From: Sphingomonas sp. EC-HK361
Lineage (GTDB): Bacteria; Pseudomonadota; Alphaproteobacteria; Sphingomonadales; Sphingomonadaceae
Length of the DNA: 64,000 nucleotides
Direction: 5' to 3'
Assembly: GCF_902498785.1 (NCBI RefSeq)
Contig: NZ_LR701493.1
Coordinates: forward strand, 930,724 to 994,723
Shown here: piece by piece, positions 11,923 to 19,970 of the stretch
How positions within the stretch are numbered: the stretch's first letter is position 1
Layout: each line of letters opens with the position of its first letter
Program-made: the position numbers and the translations under genes
The notes under the pieces: generated by a model
Seen by the model: only the letters and a program-made list of their open reading frames with translations
The model's database searches: none
What the model was told of the DNA's origin: nothing

Positions 11923-12038
11923 CGGTTTCACGGCAGCGTCGATTTGCGTGGACTGCGGACCGAACGATCCTGGGCGCCTGGGAATGCCCCGAAAAAATGC
12001 CGCGCAAATGCAAGCTCTTCACCCCGCGTGGAGCTGGA

Positions 12039-12057
12039 GCGGGGCACAAGGCCCCGC
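12039..12057. terminator. bidirectional hairpin between convergent ppk2 and carbonic anhydrase genes
   Basis: Perfect 7-bp stem GCGGGGC / GCCCCGC with loop ACAAG in the 140-base gap between two convergent genes. The U-tract is poor in both directions (ACCCTTT on the plus strand), so it is a candidate terminator only. Nothing else recognisable occupies 11923-12062. Confidence 0.5.
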
Positions 12058-12062
12058 ACCCT

Positions 12063-12692
12063 TTACGCTGGCGAAAAGACGCCCCCGTCGTCCATTACGT
12101 GGAGATTGCCATCGGCGATCGCGAAATAGGCGCCGCGAAGCTTGAGCGCCCCTGAGTCCACCGCGCTGCGGACGAAGGGGAAGGTTTCAAGATTCTCGAT
12201 CGACGTCCGGACCGCCTCCATCTCCATTTCGCGCGACGCGTCCGGCCCGTCGCCGTGCGACGCCTTCACCTTGTCGCGCGCCTCATCGAGGATGCTGACC
12301 CAGTCGGCGATAAAGCCGCCTTCGCCGGGCGCTGCGTCCTTGAAGGCGTTGCTGAGTGCCGCCGCGCAGCCGCCGCACGCGCCGTGACCCATGACGAGGA
12401 CTTCCTCGACCTTGAGCTTCGTCACAGCAAATTCCAGCGCGGCGGAAACGCCGTGGCGGCCACCGCCGGTTTCATAGGGCGGGACGAGCGCCGCGACATT
12501 GCGCACGACGAAGATTTCGCCCGGCAGCGTGTCGAATATCTGCGCCGGATCGACCCGACTGTCCGAGCACGCGATGACCATGACCTTGGGGCTCTGGCCG
12601 TCCTTCAACTCCGCCCAGCGTTCGCGCTGCCGGCGGTAATCGGCGGAGCGGAAACGATGATAGCCGTCCACGAGGTCGGAAAAATCGGTCAT
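12063..12692 (-). CDS. beta-class carbonic anhydrase
   Basis: Cytosolic zinc enzyme interconverting CO2 and bicarbonate, which feeds carboxylations such as purine and fatty-acid synthesis. 209 residues. Zinc ligands and the catalytic dyad are visible: C42, D44 and R46 in CSDSRVDP, H103 and C106 in GHGACGGC. The aromatic/glycine segment [20 protein letters not shown] is typical. The ATG at 12692 is preceded by AGAGGA at good spacing. It is divergent from lipA. Confidence 0.95.
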   Translation of the reverse strand: MTDFSDLVDGYHRFRSADYRRQRERWAELKDGQSPKVMVIACSDSRVDPAQIFDTLPGEIFVVRNVAALVPPYETGGGRHGVSAALEFAVTKLKVEEVLVMGHGACGGCAAALSNAFKDAAPGEGGFIADWVSILDEARDKVKASHGDGPDASREMEMEAVRTSIENLETFPFVRSAVDSGALKLRGAYFAIADGNLHVMDDGGVFSPA

Positions 12693-12829
12693 GTCGTCCT
12701 CTTGTTGAGTTCGTCGCGGCCTTGTGGCCACGATCTTGCTCTACATCAACCGAGCCGCCTGATGGCGGTTCCACTATGACAGCGGCGCGACCATTGTTTC
12801 ATGCGCCGCGCGGGGCTATCTGCGCCGCC

Positions 12830-13750
12830 ATGAACGAGATGACACCGCTCGCGCCGCGCTCGCGCGAACGCAAGCCCGACTGGATTCGCGTCAAGGCGCC
12901 GACCAGCGTCGGTTTCGCCGAGACCAAGGCGATGATGCGCCGGCTGAACCTGAATACGGTGTGCGAAGAGGCGGCCTGTCCGAACATCGGCGAGTGCTGG
13001 ACGAAGAAGCACGCGACGGTGATGATCCTGGGGGACACCTGCACCCGCGCCTGCGCCTTTTGCAATGTGAAGACGGGCATGCCGCGCGCGGTGGATGCGC
13101 TGGAGCCGCAGCATACCGCGGATGCCGCCGCCGAGCTCGGTCTCGAACATATCGTCATTACCTCGGTCGATCGCGATGATCTCCCCGATGGCGGCGCGTC
13201 GCAGTTCGTGAAGGTGATCGAGGCGTTGCGCCGCACGACGCCGTCCACCACGATCGAGATCCTGACGCCCGATTTCCGCAACAAAAGCCAGGCCGCGGTC
13301 GAATCGATCGTCGCGGCGCGACCCGACGTCTATAATCACAACCTCGAAACCGTCCCGCGTCTCTATCCGACGATCCGGCCGGGCGCGCGCTATTATGCGT
13401 CGCTACGCCTGCTGGAGAGTGTGAAGCGCCACGATCCGTCGATCTTCACCAAGTCGGGCGTGATGCTCGGGCTGGGCGAGGAGCGGCTGGAAATCCACCA
13501 GGTCATGGACGACATGCGAAGCGCCGACATCGATTTCCTGACGATGGGGCAATATCTGCAGCCGACGCCGCGTCACGCGAAGGTCGCCGAGTTCGTGACC
13601 CCCAAGGCGTTCGATGCGTATGCCGGGATCGCACGCGCCAAGGGTTTCCTGCTGGTCGCATCCTCGCCGCTGACGCGATCGAGCTATCACGCTGGCGACG
13701 ACTTCGCGAAGCTGCGCGCGGCGCGCGAGAGGCAACTCGCCCGCGTCTGA
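12830..13750 (+). CDS. lipA: lipoyl synthase (LipA)
   Basis: Radical SAM enzyme that inserts two sulfurs into octanoyl-lipoyl domains. 306 residues. Auxiliary [4Fe-4S] ligands C45, C50 and C56 ([12 protein letters not shown]), radical SAM ligands C71, C75 and C78 (CTRACAFC) and the C-terminal RSSY motif (283-286), whose Ser ligates the auxiliary cluster, are all present. The start at 12830 ([18 protein letters not shown]) matches alphaproteobacterial LipA; an in-frame ATG at 12776 would add 18 residues not expected in the family. The stop overlaps the next start by one base (TGATG). Confidence 0.96.
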   Translation: MNEMTPLAPRSRERKPDWIRVKAPTSVGFAETKAMMRRLNLNTVCEEAACPNIGECWTKKHATVMILGDTCTRACAFCNVKTGMPRAVDALEPQHTADAAAELGLEHIVITSVDRDDLPDGGASQFVKVIEALRRTTPSTTIEILTPDFRNKSQAAVESIVAARPDVYNHNLETVPRLYPTIRPGARYYASLRLLESVKRHDPSIFTKSGVMLGLGEERLEIHQVMDDMRSADIDFLTMGQYLQPTPRHAKVAEFVTPKAFDAYAGIARAKGFLLVASSPLTRSSYHAGDDFAKLRAARERQLARV

Positions 13751-14229
13751 TGCCAAAGCACGCCGAAACGCGCCGGATGCCCTATACGGCCGAGCAGATG
13801 TTCGATCTGGTCGCCGACGTGAAGCGCTATGCCGAGTTCCTGCCCTGGGTCAGCGCGATGCGGGTGCGTGAGGATAGCGAAACCCAGACGCTCGCCGACA
13901 TGATCGTCGGTTTCAAGGGCCTGCGCGAAACCTTCACCTCGCGCGTCGAGAAGCAGCGACCGGACCATATCCGCGTCGACTATGTCGACGGGCCGATGAA
14001 ATATCTGCACAACGACTGGCATTTCCGCCCGGATGGTGACGGATGCTTCGTCGATTTCGCGGTCGATTTCCAGTTCAAGAACCGCATGTTCGAAATGCTC
14101 GCGGGTCAGGTCTTCGGGCTGGCGCTGCGCAAGATGATCGGCGCGTTCGAGCAACGCGCGGCGCAGCTTTACGGGGCGGGCGTGGCCGGAACAGGCAGCA
14201 ATAATTCGAGCGCCACCAGCGCCGCCTGA
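13750..14229 (+). CDS. COQ10/RatA-type START-domain protein
   Basis: 159 residues of the polyketide-cyclase/START fold. MPYTAEQMFDLVADVKRYA near the N-terminus and YVDGPMKYLHNDWHF in the middle are characteristic of the COQ10/RatA family. Mitochondrial COQ10 binds ubiquinone; E. coli RatA was described as a ribosome-association toxin. In alphaproteobacteria this gene next to lipA is best read as a ubiquinone-binding chaperone rather than a toxin, since no antitoxin gene adjoins it. It is translationally coupled to lipA (TGATG). The last 61 bases overlap antisense the 3' end of cinA. Confidence 0.88.
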   Translation: MPKHAETRRMPYTAEQMFDLVADVKRYAEFLPWVSAMRVREDSETQTLADMIVGFKGLRETFTSRVEKQRPDHIRVDYVDGPMKYLHNDWHFRPDGDGCFVDFAVDFQFKNRMFEMLAGQVFGLALRKMIGAFEQRAAQLYGAGVAGTGSNNSSATSAA

Positions 14230-14693
14230 AGGCGTACGCTGCCGCGCCCGATCTCGCCGAAGTGCTTCTTGTCGGCGATGACGTCCTGCGGATCGCCGCC
14301 GCGTTCTGCGCGCGCGAAGACGACCGTGCCGACCGGCTTCTTCTCCGTGCCGCCACCCGGTCCAGCGACCCCGGTGATCGCCACCGCGACGTCGGCATCG
14401 GACTGCTCGATCGCGCCCTGCGCCATCGCCCAGGCGACCGCGATCGAGACGGCGCCAAAGGTGTCGATCACGTCCGCGCTGACGTTCAGCAGCTTGCGCT
14501 TCGTCGCGTTCGAATAGGTGATGAAGCCGGCCTCAAGCACGTCGGACGATCCGGGGATCTCCGTGAGTGCGGCGCTGACGAGCCCTCCGGTGCAGCTTTC
14601 CGCGACCGCCACCCGGCGACCGGCCGCACGGTTTTCCTCCACCACGCGGCGCGCGAGCGCGACGAGTTCGGCGGGAAGAACGGAATAGGTCAT
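14169..14693 (-). CDS. CinA-family nicotinamide-nucleotide amidohydrolase (PncC domain)
   Basis: 174 residues forming only the C-terminal amidase domain of CinA; the N-terminal COG1058/MoeA-like half is absent. PncC domains deamidate NMN to NaMN, recycling NMN released by bacterial DNA ligase. Motifs: RRVAVAESCTGGLVSAAL with the catalytic-site Ser, GFITYSNATKRKLLNV, and AITGVAGPGGGTEKKPVGTV. It is the last gene of the ispDF-hypothetical-cinA operon, starting by ATGA overlap. Its 3' end overlaps the convergent COQ10-like gene by 61 bases, with both frames open in the overlap. Confidence 0.93.
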   Translation of the reverse strand: MTYSVLPAELVALARRVVEENRAAGRRVAVAESCTGGLVSAALTEIPGSSDVLEAGFITYSNATKRKLLNVSADVIDTFGAVSIAVAWAMAQGAIEQSDADVAVAITGVAGPGGGTEKKPVGTVVFARAERGGDPQDVIADKKHFGEIGRGSVRLQAALVALELLLPVPATPAP

Positions 14694-15226
14694 CGCGTGC
14701 CCCTGGTGCAGACGGGAAGATCGGGCACGTCCGCGACCGCGCCGTTCCCCTTCGCCTTTTCCGCCTTCAGATATTGCAGGGTCGTTACCACGATCCCCGC
14801 GGTGTTGCGCGGCGGTAGCGGTTCGAGCAGGGAAACGAGCCGGTCGATCGTGCCGCAGTCGTTGGTCGCGATCCGCCCGACGAGCAGCGGCACGAGGAGC
14901 GAAGTCAGCATCGGCCGCGCAAAATCGGACTGGAGCAGCATTTCCATGGCCGGATCGCTGAGTTTCACGACCGCCAGCTTGGCGGCGGGCCACGCCGCAT
15001 CGGCGGCCGCGTCGTAACGTTGCAGGAAGGCGCTTTGCGGTCTGCGGACCAGGCTCGTGGCGGGAAGCGTCGCAGCGCAGATCTGCCCGGTCTGGCGGAT
15101 GAGGTCGGGCATCGCGACGAGCGCGATCGACTCAGCTTCGGCGCTGGTCAGGCAGGCGGCGCTCGCCTGTGCAGGCACGGCGACGCTCATCAGAGCGGCG
15201 GCAAGCGCGAAAACCGCGCGCCTCAC
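14690..15226 (-). CDS. exported protein of unknown function in the ispDF-cinA operon
   Basis: 178 residues. N-terminal signal peptide ([20 protein letters not shown], cleavage likely at ASA-A) and then a helical, Ala/Leu-rich mature part with Cys in ACLTSAEAE, QICAATLP, NDCGTID and PVCTRG, i.e. four Cys that could pair in the periplasm. No enzyme motif is recognisable. The start is the GTG at 15226, forming a 4-base GTGA overlap with the ispDF stop; the stop overlaps the cinA ATG in the same way. The fixed position suggests co-translation, but gives no functional clue. I do not recognise a named family. Confidence 0.8.
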   Translation of the reverse strand: MRRAVFALAAALMSVAVPAQASAACLTSAEAESIALVAMPDLIRQTGQICAATLPATSLVRRPQSAFLQRYDAAADAAWPAAKLAVVKLSDPAMEMLLQSDFARPMLTSLLVPLLVGRIATNDCGTIDRLVSLLEPLPPRNTAGIVVTTLQYLKAEKAKGNGAVADVPDLPVCTRGTR

Positions 15227-16350
15227 GCCTGCCACCCCGGCAGACGGATCGTCGCGATCGCCTGTGCGGCAATGCCTTCGCCGCGGCCGGTAAAGCCGAG
15301 CTTCTCGGTCGTCGTCGCCTTCACGCTTACGCGCTCCTCCGCGATATTCAGGATCGCCGCGATCCGCCGCCGCATCGCCTCGCGGTGCGGCCCGATCTTC
15401 GGCGCTTCGCACATCAGCGTCAGGTCGATGAACCCGATCTGGCCGCCCCGATCCCGCACCAGCGTGGCGGCATGGGCGAGGAACTGGTCGGACGCAGCGC
15501 CTTTCCACTGCGGATCGCTGGGAGGAAAATGCTGGCCGATATCGCCGGCCGCGATCGTGCCGAGCAGCGCGTCGGTGATCGCATGCAGCGCGACGTCGGC
15601 GTCGCTGTGGCCGGACAAGCCCTGCGTGTGCGGGATCAGGACGCCGCCCAGCCACAGCTCTTCGCCATCTTCGAGCCGGTGCACATCGAGGCCGCTCGCC
15701 GAGCGGGTTTCCCAGTCGATCCGCGCTTCCGCCACCGCGAAATCCTCAGCGTAAGTGATCTTTTCGAGCATGGGATCGCCCTGCACGAGCGCGATCGATC
15801 CGCCAAGCGCGCGCACCATCTGCGCATCGTCGGTGGCGTCGCGACCGGCGGGCCAGGCCGCATGGGCGGCACGCAAGACTTCGGTGCGGAATGCCTGCGG
15901 GGTCTGGATACGGTAGAGATCGTGCCGATCAACGAGCGTGCCGTCACCACGGCTGAGCGTATCGGCGACGGGAAGCGCCGGGACCGCGCCGTCGTCGATC
16001 GCGATCGCGGCGAGCAGCCGGTCGATGACCGCGCGCGAAAGGAGCGGGCGCGCCGCATCGTGGACCAAGACGCGCGCTGCATCCCCAGCCGCGTCCAGCC
16101 CCGCCCGCACCGAATCGAGCCGCGTCGCGCCGCCCGAAACGCTCTTCCATCCATCGGGCAGGCGGGCGGTTTCCTCCTCGGCTACGATGACGATGACGTC
16201 GTCGATCAGCGGATGCGATGCGAGCGCGGCATGGCTCCAGGCGATGACCGGGCGGCCGCCCAGCGTCTGGAACTGCTTGGGAACCGATCCGCCGGTGCGT
16301 TCGCCGCGGCCGGCGGCGACGATCAGGGCGACGGTCTTCGCGGAGGTCAT
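15223..16350 (-). CDS. ispDF: bifunctional IspD/IspF (MEP cytidylyltransferase / MECDP synthase)
   Basis: Fusion of two non-consecutive MEP-pathway enzymes, common in alphaproteobacteria; IspE (31515) supplies the middle step. 375 residues. The IspD half (1-220) shows [19 protein letters not shown] for CTP binding and the conserved [12 protein letters not shown]. The IspF half (about 221-375) shows the zinc ligands in SGLDVHRL and [20 protein letters not shown], and the C-terminal [21 protein letters not shown]. It is the first gene of a three-gene operon and divergent from dusB across 73 bases that must contain both promoters. Confidence 0.97.
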   Translation of the reverse strand: MTSAKTVALIVAAGRGERTGGSVPKQFQTLGGRPVIAWSHAALASHPLIDDVIVIVAEEETARLPDGWKSVSGGATRLDSVRAGLDAAGDAARVLVHDAARPLLSRAVIDRLLAAIAIDDGAVPALPVADTLSRGDGTLVDRHDLYRIQTPQAFRTEVLRAAHAAWPAGRDATDDAQMVRALGGSIALVQGDPMLEKITYAEDFAVAEARIDWETRSASGLDVHRLEDGEELWLGGVLIPHTQGLSGHSDADVALHAITDALLGTIAAGDIGQHFPPSDPQWKGAASDQFLAHAATLVRDRGGQIGFIDLTLMCEAPKIGPHREAMRRRIAAILNIAEERVSVKATTTEKLGFTGRGEGIAAQAIATIRLPGWQA

Positions 16351-16423
16351 GCGCGCGCCCTACCGCAAGGCTTCTACCTTGCCAATCGCGTGGCTTTCGC
16401 GTAGCTGCCCGTTTTTCAGGCAT

Positions 16424-17422
16424 ATGACGAAACTCGCTCCCATCCAGGTCGGTCCCGTGCGGATCGAGCAGCCCGTCGTGCTGGCGCCGATGACCGGCGT
16501 CACCGACATGCCGTTCCGCACGCTCGTCCGCCGCTATGGCTCGGGCTTGAACGTCACCGAGATGATCGCGAGCCAGGCCGCGATCCGCGAGACGCGCCAG
16601 TCGCTGCAGAAGGCGGCGTGGCATCCGCTGGAGGAACCGGTGTCGATGCAACTCGTCGGCTGCACGCCCTATGAAATGGGGGAGGCGGCGCGGCTGGCGG
16701 AGGATCGTGGTGCTGCGATCATCGACATCAACATGGGCTGTCCGGTCCGCAAGGTCACCAACGGTGATGCCGGCTCTGCATTGATGCGCGACCTGAAGCT
16801 CGCCGCCGCGATCGTCGAGGGCGTCTCGAAGGCGGTCACCGCACCTGTCACGCTGAAGATGCGGATGGGCTGGTGCCACGACAGTCTGAATGCGCCCGAA
16901 CTCGCGCGCATCGCCGAGGATCTGGGCGTGAAGCTCGTCACCGTCCATGGTCGCACCCGCAACCAGATGTATAAGGGATCGGCCGACTGGCGGTTCGTGC
17001 GCTCGGTCAAGGATGCCGTCTCGATCCCGGTCATCGTCAACGGCGATATCTGTTCGATCGAGGATGCCGAGGCGGCGCTGGAACAGTCCGGCGCCGACGG
17101 GCTGATGATCGGCCGCGGCGCCTATGGCCGGCCGTGGCTGCTCGGGCAGGTCATGGAATGGCTGGCGAGCGGGCGGCGCGTCGCCGATCCCGATCTGGAC
17201 GAGCAATACCGCGTCATTGCCGAACATTACGAGGCAATGCTGGAGCATTACGGCCCCGTCACCGGGGTGAACATGGCCCGCAAGCATATCGGCTGGTACA
17301 CCAGGGGGCTGAATGGATCGGCCGATTTCCGCAACCGCGTGAACCAGGAACCCGAGGCGAAGGTGGTGAAGGCGATGCTCGCCGAATTCTACGCCCCCTG
17401 GCGCCACGCCGCGGCGGCATGA
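16424..17422 (+). CDS. dusB: tRNA dihydrouridine synthase (DusB-type)
   Basis: FMN enzyme reducing uridine to dihydrouridine in tRNA D-loops. 332 residues: TIM-barrel start [19 protein letters not shown], catalytic Cys in [20 protein letters not shown]/phosphate motifs [21 protein letters not shown] and [18 protein letters not shown], then the C-terminal helical recognition domain. A dus gene directly upstream of ntrBC (as dusB/nifR3 in Rhodobacter and Rhizobium) is a classical alphaproteobacterial arrangement. Gap to ntrB is 10 bases. Confidence 0.96.
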   Translation: MTKLAPIQVGPVRIEQPVVLAPMTGVTDMPFRTLVRRYGSGLNVTEMIASQAAIRETRQSLQKAAWHPLEEPVSMQLVGCTPYEMGEAARLAEDRGAAIIDINMGCPVRKVTNGDAGSALMRDLKLAAAIVEGVSKAVTAPVTLKMRMGWCHDSLNAPELARIAEDLGVKLVTVHGRTRNQMYKGSADWRFVRSVKDAVSIPVIVNGDICSIEDAEAALEQSGADGLMIGRGAYGRPWLLGQVMEWLASGRRVADPDLDEQYRVIAEHYEAMLEHYGPVTGVNMARKHIGWYTRGLNGSADFRNRVNQEPEAKVVKAMLAEFYAPWRHAAAA

Positions 17423-17432
17423 TGCGCCTGGC

Positions 17433-18488
17433 GTGACCGTCGACGCGCCCGACTTCGCCGATCTCGTCGCGAGCCTGCCGCTCGCCGTGATGCTCGTCGA
17501 TCCCGCCGGCCGCGTGACCCTGACCAATGCCGCTTGCGAGCAGCTGCTGAACGCATCGGAACGCGCGGTCATCGGCGCGGCGGTCGATTCGCTGCTGACC
17601 CTGACGGAGGAAACCGATCCACGTGAGGGGCGGACCTTCGCCGCCTTCGATACCGAGATCGAGACACCGCGCGCCGGCCGCCTGCGGGTGGACTTTGCCG
17701 ACACGTTGCTGGCGGATCACCCCGGCTGGCGGCTCGTCACCCTGCACCATGCCGCCCATTCGCGCCGGCTCGGCGTCGCGGCCGAGCGCGCGGCTGCGGC
17801 GCGGTCTGCGGTGGGCGCCGCGGCGATGCTGGCGCATGAGATCAAGAACCCGCTCTCGGGTATCCGCGGCGCGGCGCAGCTTATCGCGGACGGCGCCGAA
17901 GCGGGTGAACTCACGCGGCTCATCATCACCGAGGTGGACCGGGTGGCGGCACTCATCGACCGGATGGAGGATTTCACTGATACACGTCCCCCATCCTTGC
18001 GTGCGACCAATATCTATCCGCTGCTCGCCCACGCCCGTGATGTCGCGCTGGCGGGCTTTGCGCGCGGCATCGCGATCGAGGAACGGTTCGATCCCTCGCT
18101 TCCCGCAGCGCTTGTCGATGGCGATGCGCTGCTGCAGGTCATCCTGAATCTCCTGAAGAATGCGGCGACCGCGCTCGGCGCGATCGGTGAGCGGCGGATC
18201 GTGCTGACGACTGCCTATCGCCACGGCATGGCGGTTGCCGCAGCGCCCGGCCGTCCGCGCCAGCCGCTGCCGATCGAGATCTGCGTCATGGATACCGGCC
18301 CGGGCGCGCCGGAGGATATCGCCGAGCATCTTTTCGACCCGTTCGTGTCGAGCCGGCCGGAAGGCAAGGGGCTCGGCCTCGCGCTCGTCGACAAGCTGGT
18401 GCGCGACATGGGGGGAATCGTCCAATATTCGCGCGAAGGACATCCGCACATGACCGTGTTTCGCCTGCTCCTGCCCCGCGCATTCTGA
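17433..18488 (+). CDS. ntrB: nitrogen-regulation sensor kinase NtrB
   Basis: Soluble histidine kinase that phosphorylates or dephosphorylates NtrC according to PII status. 351 residues: N-terminal PAS domain (about 8-110), phosphoacceptor H135 in LAHEIKNPLSGI, N-box LNLLKNAATAL, G1 box MDTGPGAPED, F/G2 boxes DPFVSSRPEGKGLGLALV. The start is a GTG, the only reasonable start after the dusB stop 10 bases away. No transmembrane segment. The ntrC gene follows after 10 bases. Confidence 0.95.
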   Translation: MTVDAPDFADLVASLPLAVMLVDPAGRVTLTNAACEQLLNASERAVIGAAVDSLLTLTEETDPREGRTFAAFDTEIETPRAGRLRVDFADTLLADHPGWRLVTLHHAAHSRRLGVAAERAAAARSAVGAAAMLAHEIKNPLSGIRGAAQLIADGAEAGELTRLIITEVDRVAALIDRMEDFTDTRPPSLRATNIYPLLAHARDVALAGFARGIAIEERFDPSLPAALVDGDALLQVILNLLKNAATALGAIGERRIVLTTAYRHGMAVAAAPGRPRQPLPIEICVMDTGPGAPEDIAEHLFDPFVSSRPEGKGLGLALVDKLVRDMGGIVQYSREGHPHMTVFRLLLPRAF

Positions 18489-18498
18489 GAGTCTACGC

Positions 18499-19917
18499 AT
18501 GAGCGCCGACATCCTCCTGTGCGACGACGATGCCGCGATCCGCACGGTCGTGGCGCAGGCGTTGCGTCGCGCTGGGCACAGCGTGCGCGCGGTGACGAAG
18601 TTGGCGGAACTCGACCGCGCGCTTTCCGAACGCGTCCCCGACGTGGTGGTGACCGATGTGGTGCTGCCCGATGGTGACGGGCTCGACCGGGCGGCGGCCT
18701 TGTCGCGGGACCTGCCCGATCTGCCGATCGTCATCCTGTCGGCGCGTAATACGCTGAGCACCGCCGTGCGCGCGGCGGAGGCGGGGGCGTATGAATATCT
18801 GCCAAAGCCCTTCGACCTCGAAACGCTCGCGCGCACCGTCAGCGCTGCACTTGCGCGCAAGGGCGGCACCCCCGCAGGCGACGATCTGGAGGAGGACCGC
18901 GCACTGCCGCTCATCGGTCGATCGCCGGCGATGCAGGAGGTCTACCGCATCATCGCCCGCGTCGTCTCGAACGACCTGACGGTGCTGATTTCGGGCGAGT
19001 CGGGAACGGGCAAGGAACTGGTCGCGCGCGCGTTCCATGAACTGGGCGCGCGCCGCGCGGCGCCGTTCGTTGCGATCAACATGGCGGCGATCCCGCGCGA
19101 TCTGATCGAGGCGGAGCTGTTCGGGCACGAACGCGGCGCCTTCACTGGCGCCGCGCAGCGCACGGCCGGACGGTTCGAGCAGGCGGCGGGCGGCACGCTG
19201 TTCCTCGATGAGATCGGCGACATGCCAATCGAGGCACAGACCCGGCTGCTGCGCGTCCTCCAGTCGGGCGAGTTCACCACTGTCGGCGGCTCGCGCACGA
19301 TCCGGGCCGATGTGCGCATCGTCGCCGCCACCAACCGCGACCTCACGCAGTCTGTTGCGGACGGGCGGTTTCGCGAGGACCTGTTCTACCGATTGAACGT
19401 CGTGCCCGTCGCGCTCCCGGCGTTGCGCGAGCGGCGGCAGGATATCGCGCTGCTCGCGCGGCACTTTCTCGATCGCGCGGCAGAACAGGGGCTGCCGCGC
19501 AAGGCGCTCGATGCGGCCGCGATCGCGACGCTGGAGGCCTATGACTGGCCCGGCAATGTCCGGGAACTCGAAAACCTCATGCGCCGCCTCGCTGCGCTCT
19601 CGCGCGACGAGACGATCGGGCAGGGCGATGTTGCGGCGATTCTCGGCGCGGCGGGTGCGGCTTCTTCAGGCGGGGACGTGTCGATCGACGCAGCCGTCCG
19701 CCTGCTGGTCGATCGCCTCGCGCGCGAGGCGCCGGCGGCGCTCGACGACGGCACCCTCTACGACCGCGTGGTGGCGGCAGCGGAACGACCGCTGATCGAA
19801 GCGATGCTGGTGCGCCACGCCGGCAACCAGCTCCGTGTCGCGCGCGCGATCGGCATCAACCGGAACACGCTTCGGAAACGCCTCGATGATCTCGGCATCG
19901 AGCCACAGCGTCGGTGA
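18499..19917 (+). CDS. ntrC: nitrogen-regulation response regulator NtrC
   Basis: Sigma-54 enhancer-binding protein, 472 residues. Receiver (1-120) with acidic pocket DDD and phosphoacceptor D53 in VVTDVVLPDGDG; AAA+ domain with Walker A GESGTGKE, the intact sigma-54 contact loop GHERGAFTGA, Walker B GGTLFLDEIGDMP and sensor segment FREDLFYRLNVVPVALP; C-terminal Fis-type HTH (AGNQLRVARAIGINRNTLRKRL). It should activate nitrogen-assimilation genes. Contrast with NtrX at 22221, which has lost the GAFTGA loop. Confidence 0.96.
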   Translation: MSADILLCDDDAAIRTVVAQALRRAGHSVRAVTKLAELDRALSERVPDVVVTDVVLPDGDGLDRAAALSRDLPDLPIVILSARNTLSTAVRAAEAGAYEYLPKPFDLETLARTVSAALARKGGTPAGDDLEEDRALPLIGRSPAMQEVYRIIARVVSNDLTVLISGESGTGKELVARAFHELGARRAAPFVAINMAAIPRDLIEAELFGHERGAFTGAAQRTAGRFEQAAGGTLFLDEIGDMPIEAQTRLLRVLQSGEFTTVGGSRTIRADVRIVAATNRDLTQSVADGRFREDLFYRLNVVPVALPALRERRQDIALLARHFLDRAAEQGLPRKALDAAAIATLEAYDWPGNVRELENLMRRLAALSRDETIGQGDVAAILGAAGAASSGGDVSIDAAVRLLVDRLAREAPAALDDGTLYDRVVAAAERPLIEAMLVRHAGNQLRVARAIGINRNTLRKRLDDLGIEPQRR

Positions 19918-19970
19918 CGCGTTAAGAATATGTGTTTTCCGGGCAACAGTGATGGTGTAGCCGGGGAGCA

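Noticed and set aside
13750-14229. Calling the COQ10-like gene a RatA toxin of a toxin-antitoxin pair
   Set aside because: No small partner gene of the RatB type adjoins it, and linkage to lipA fits a quinone-related role.
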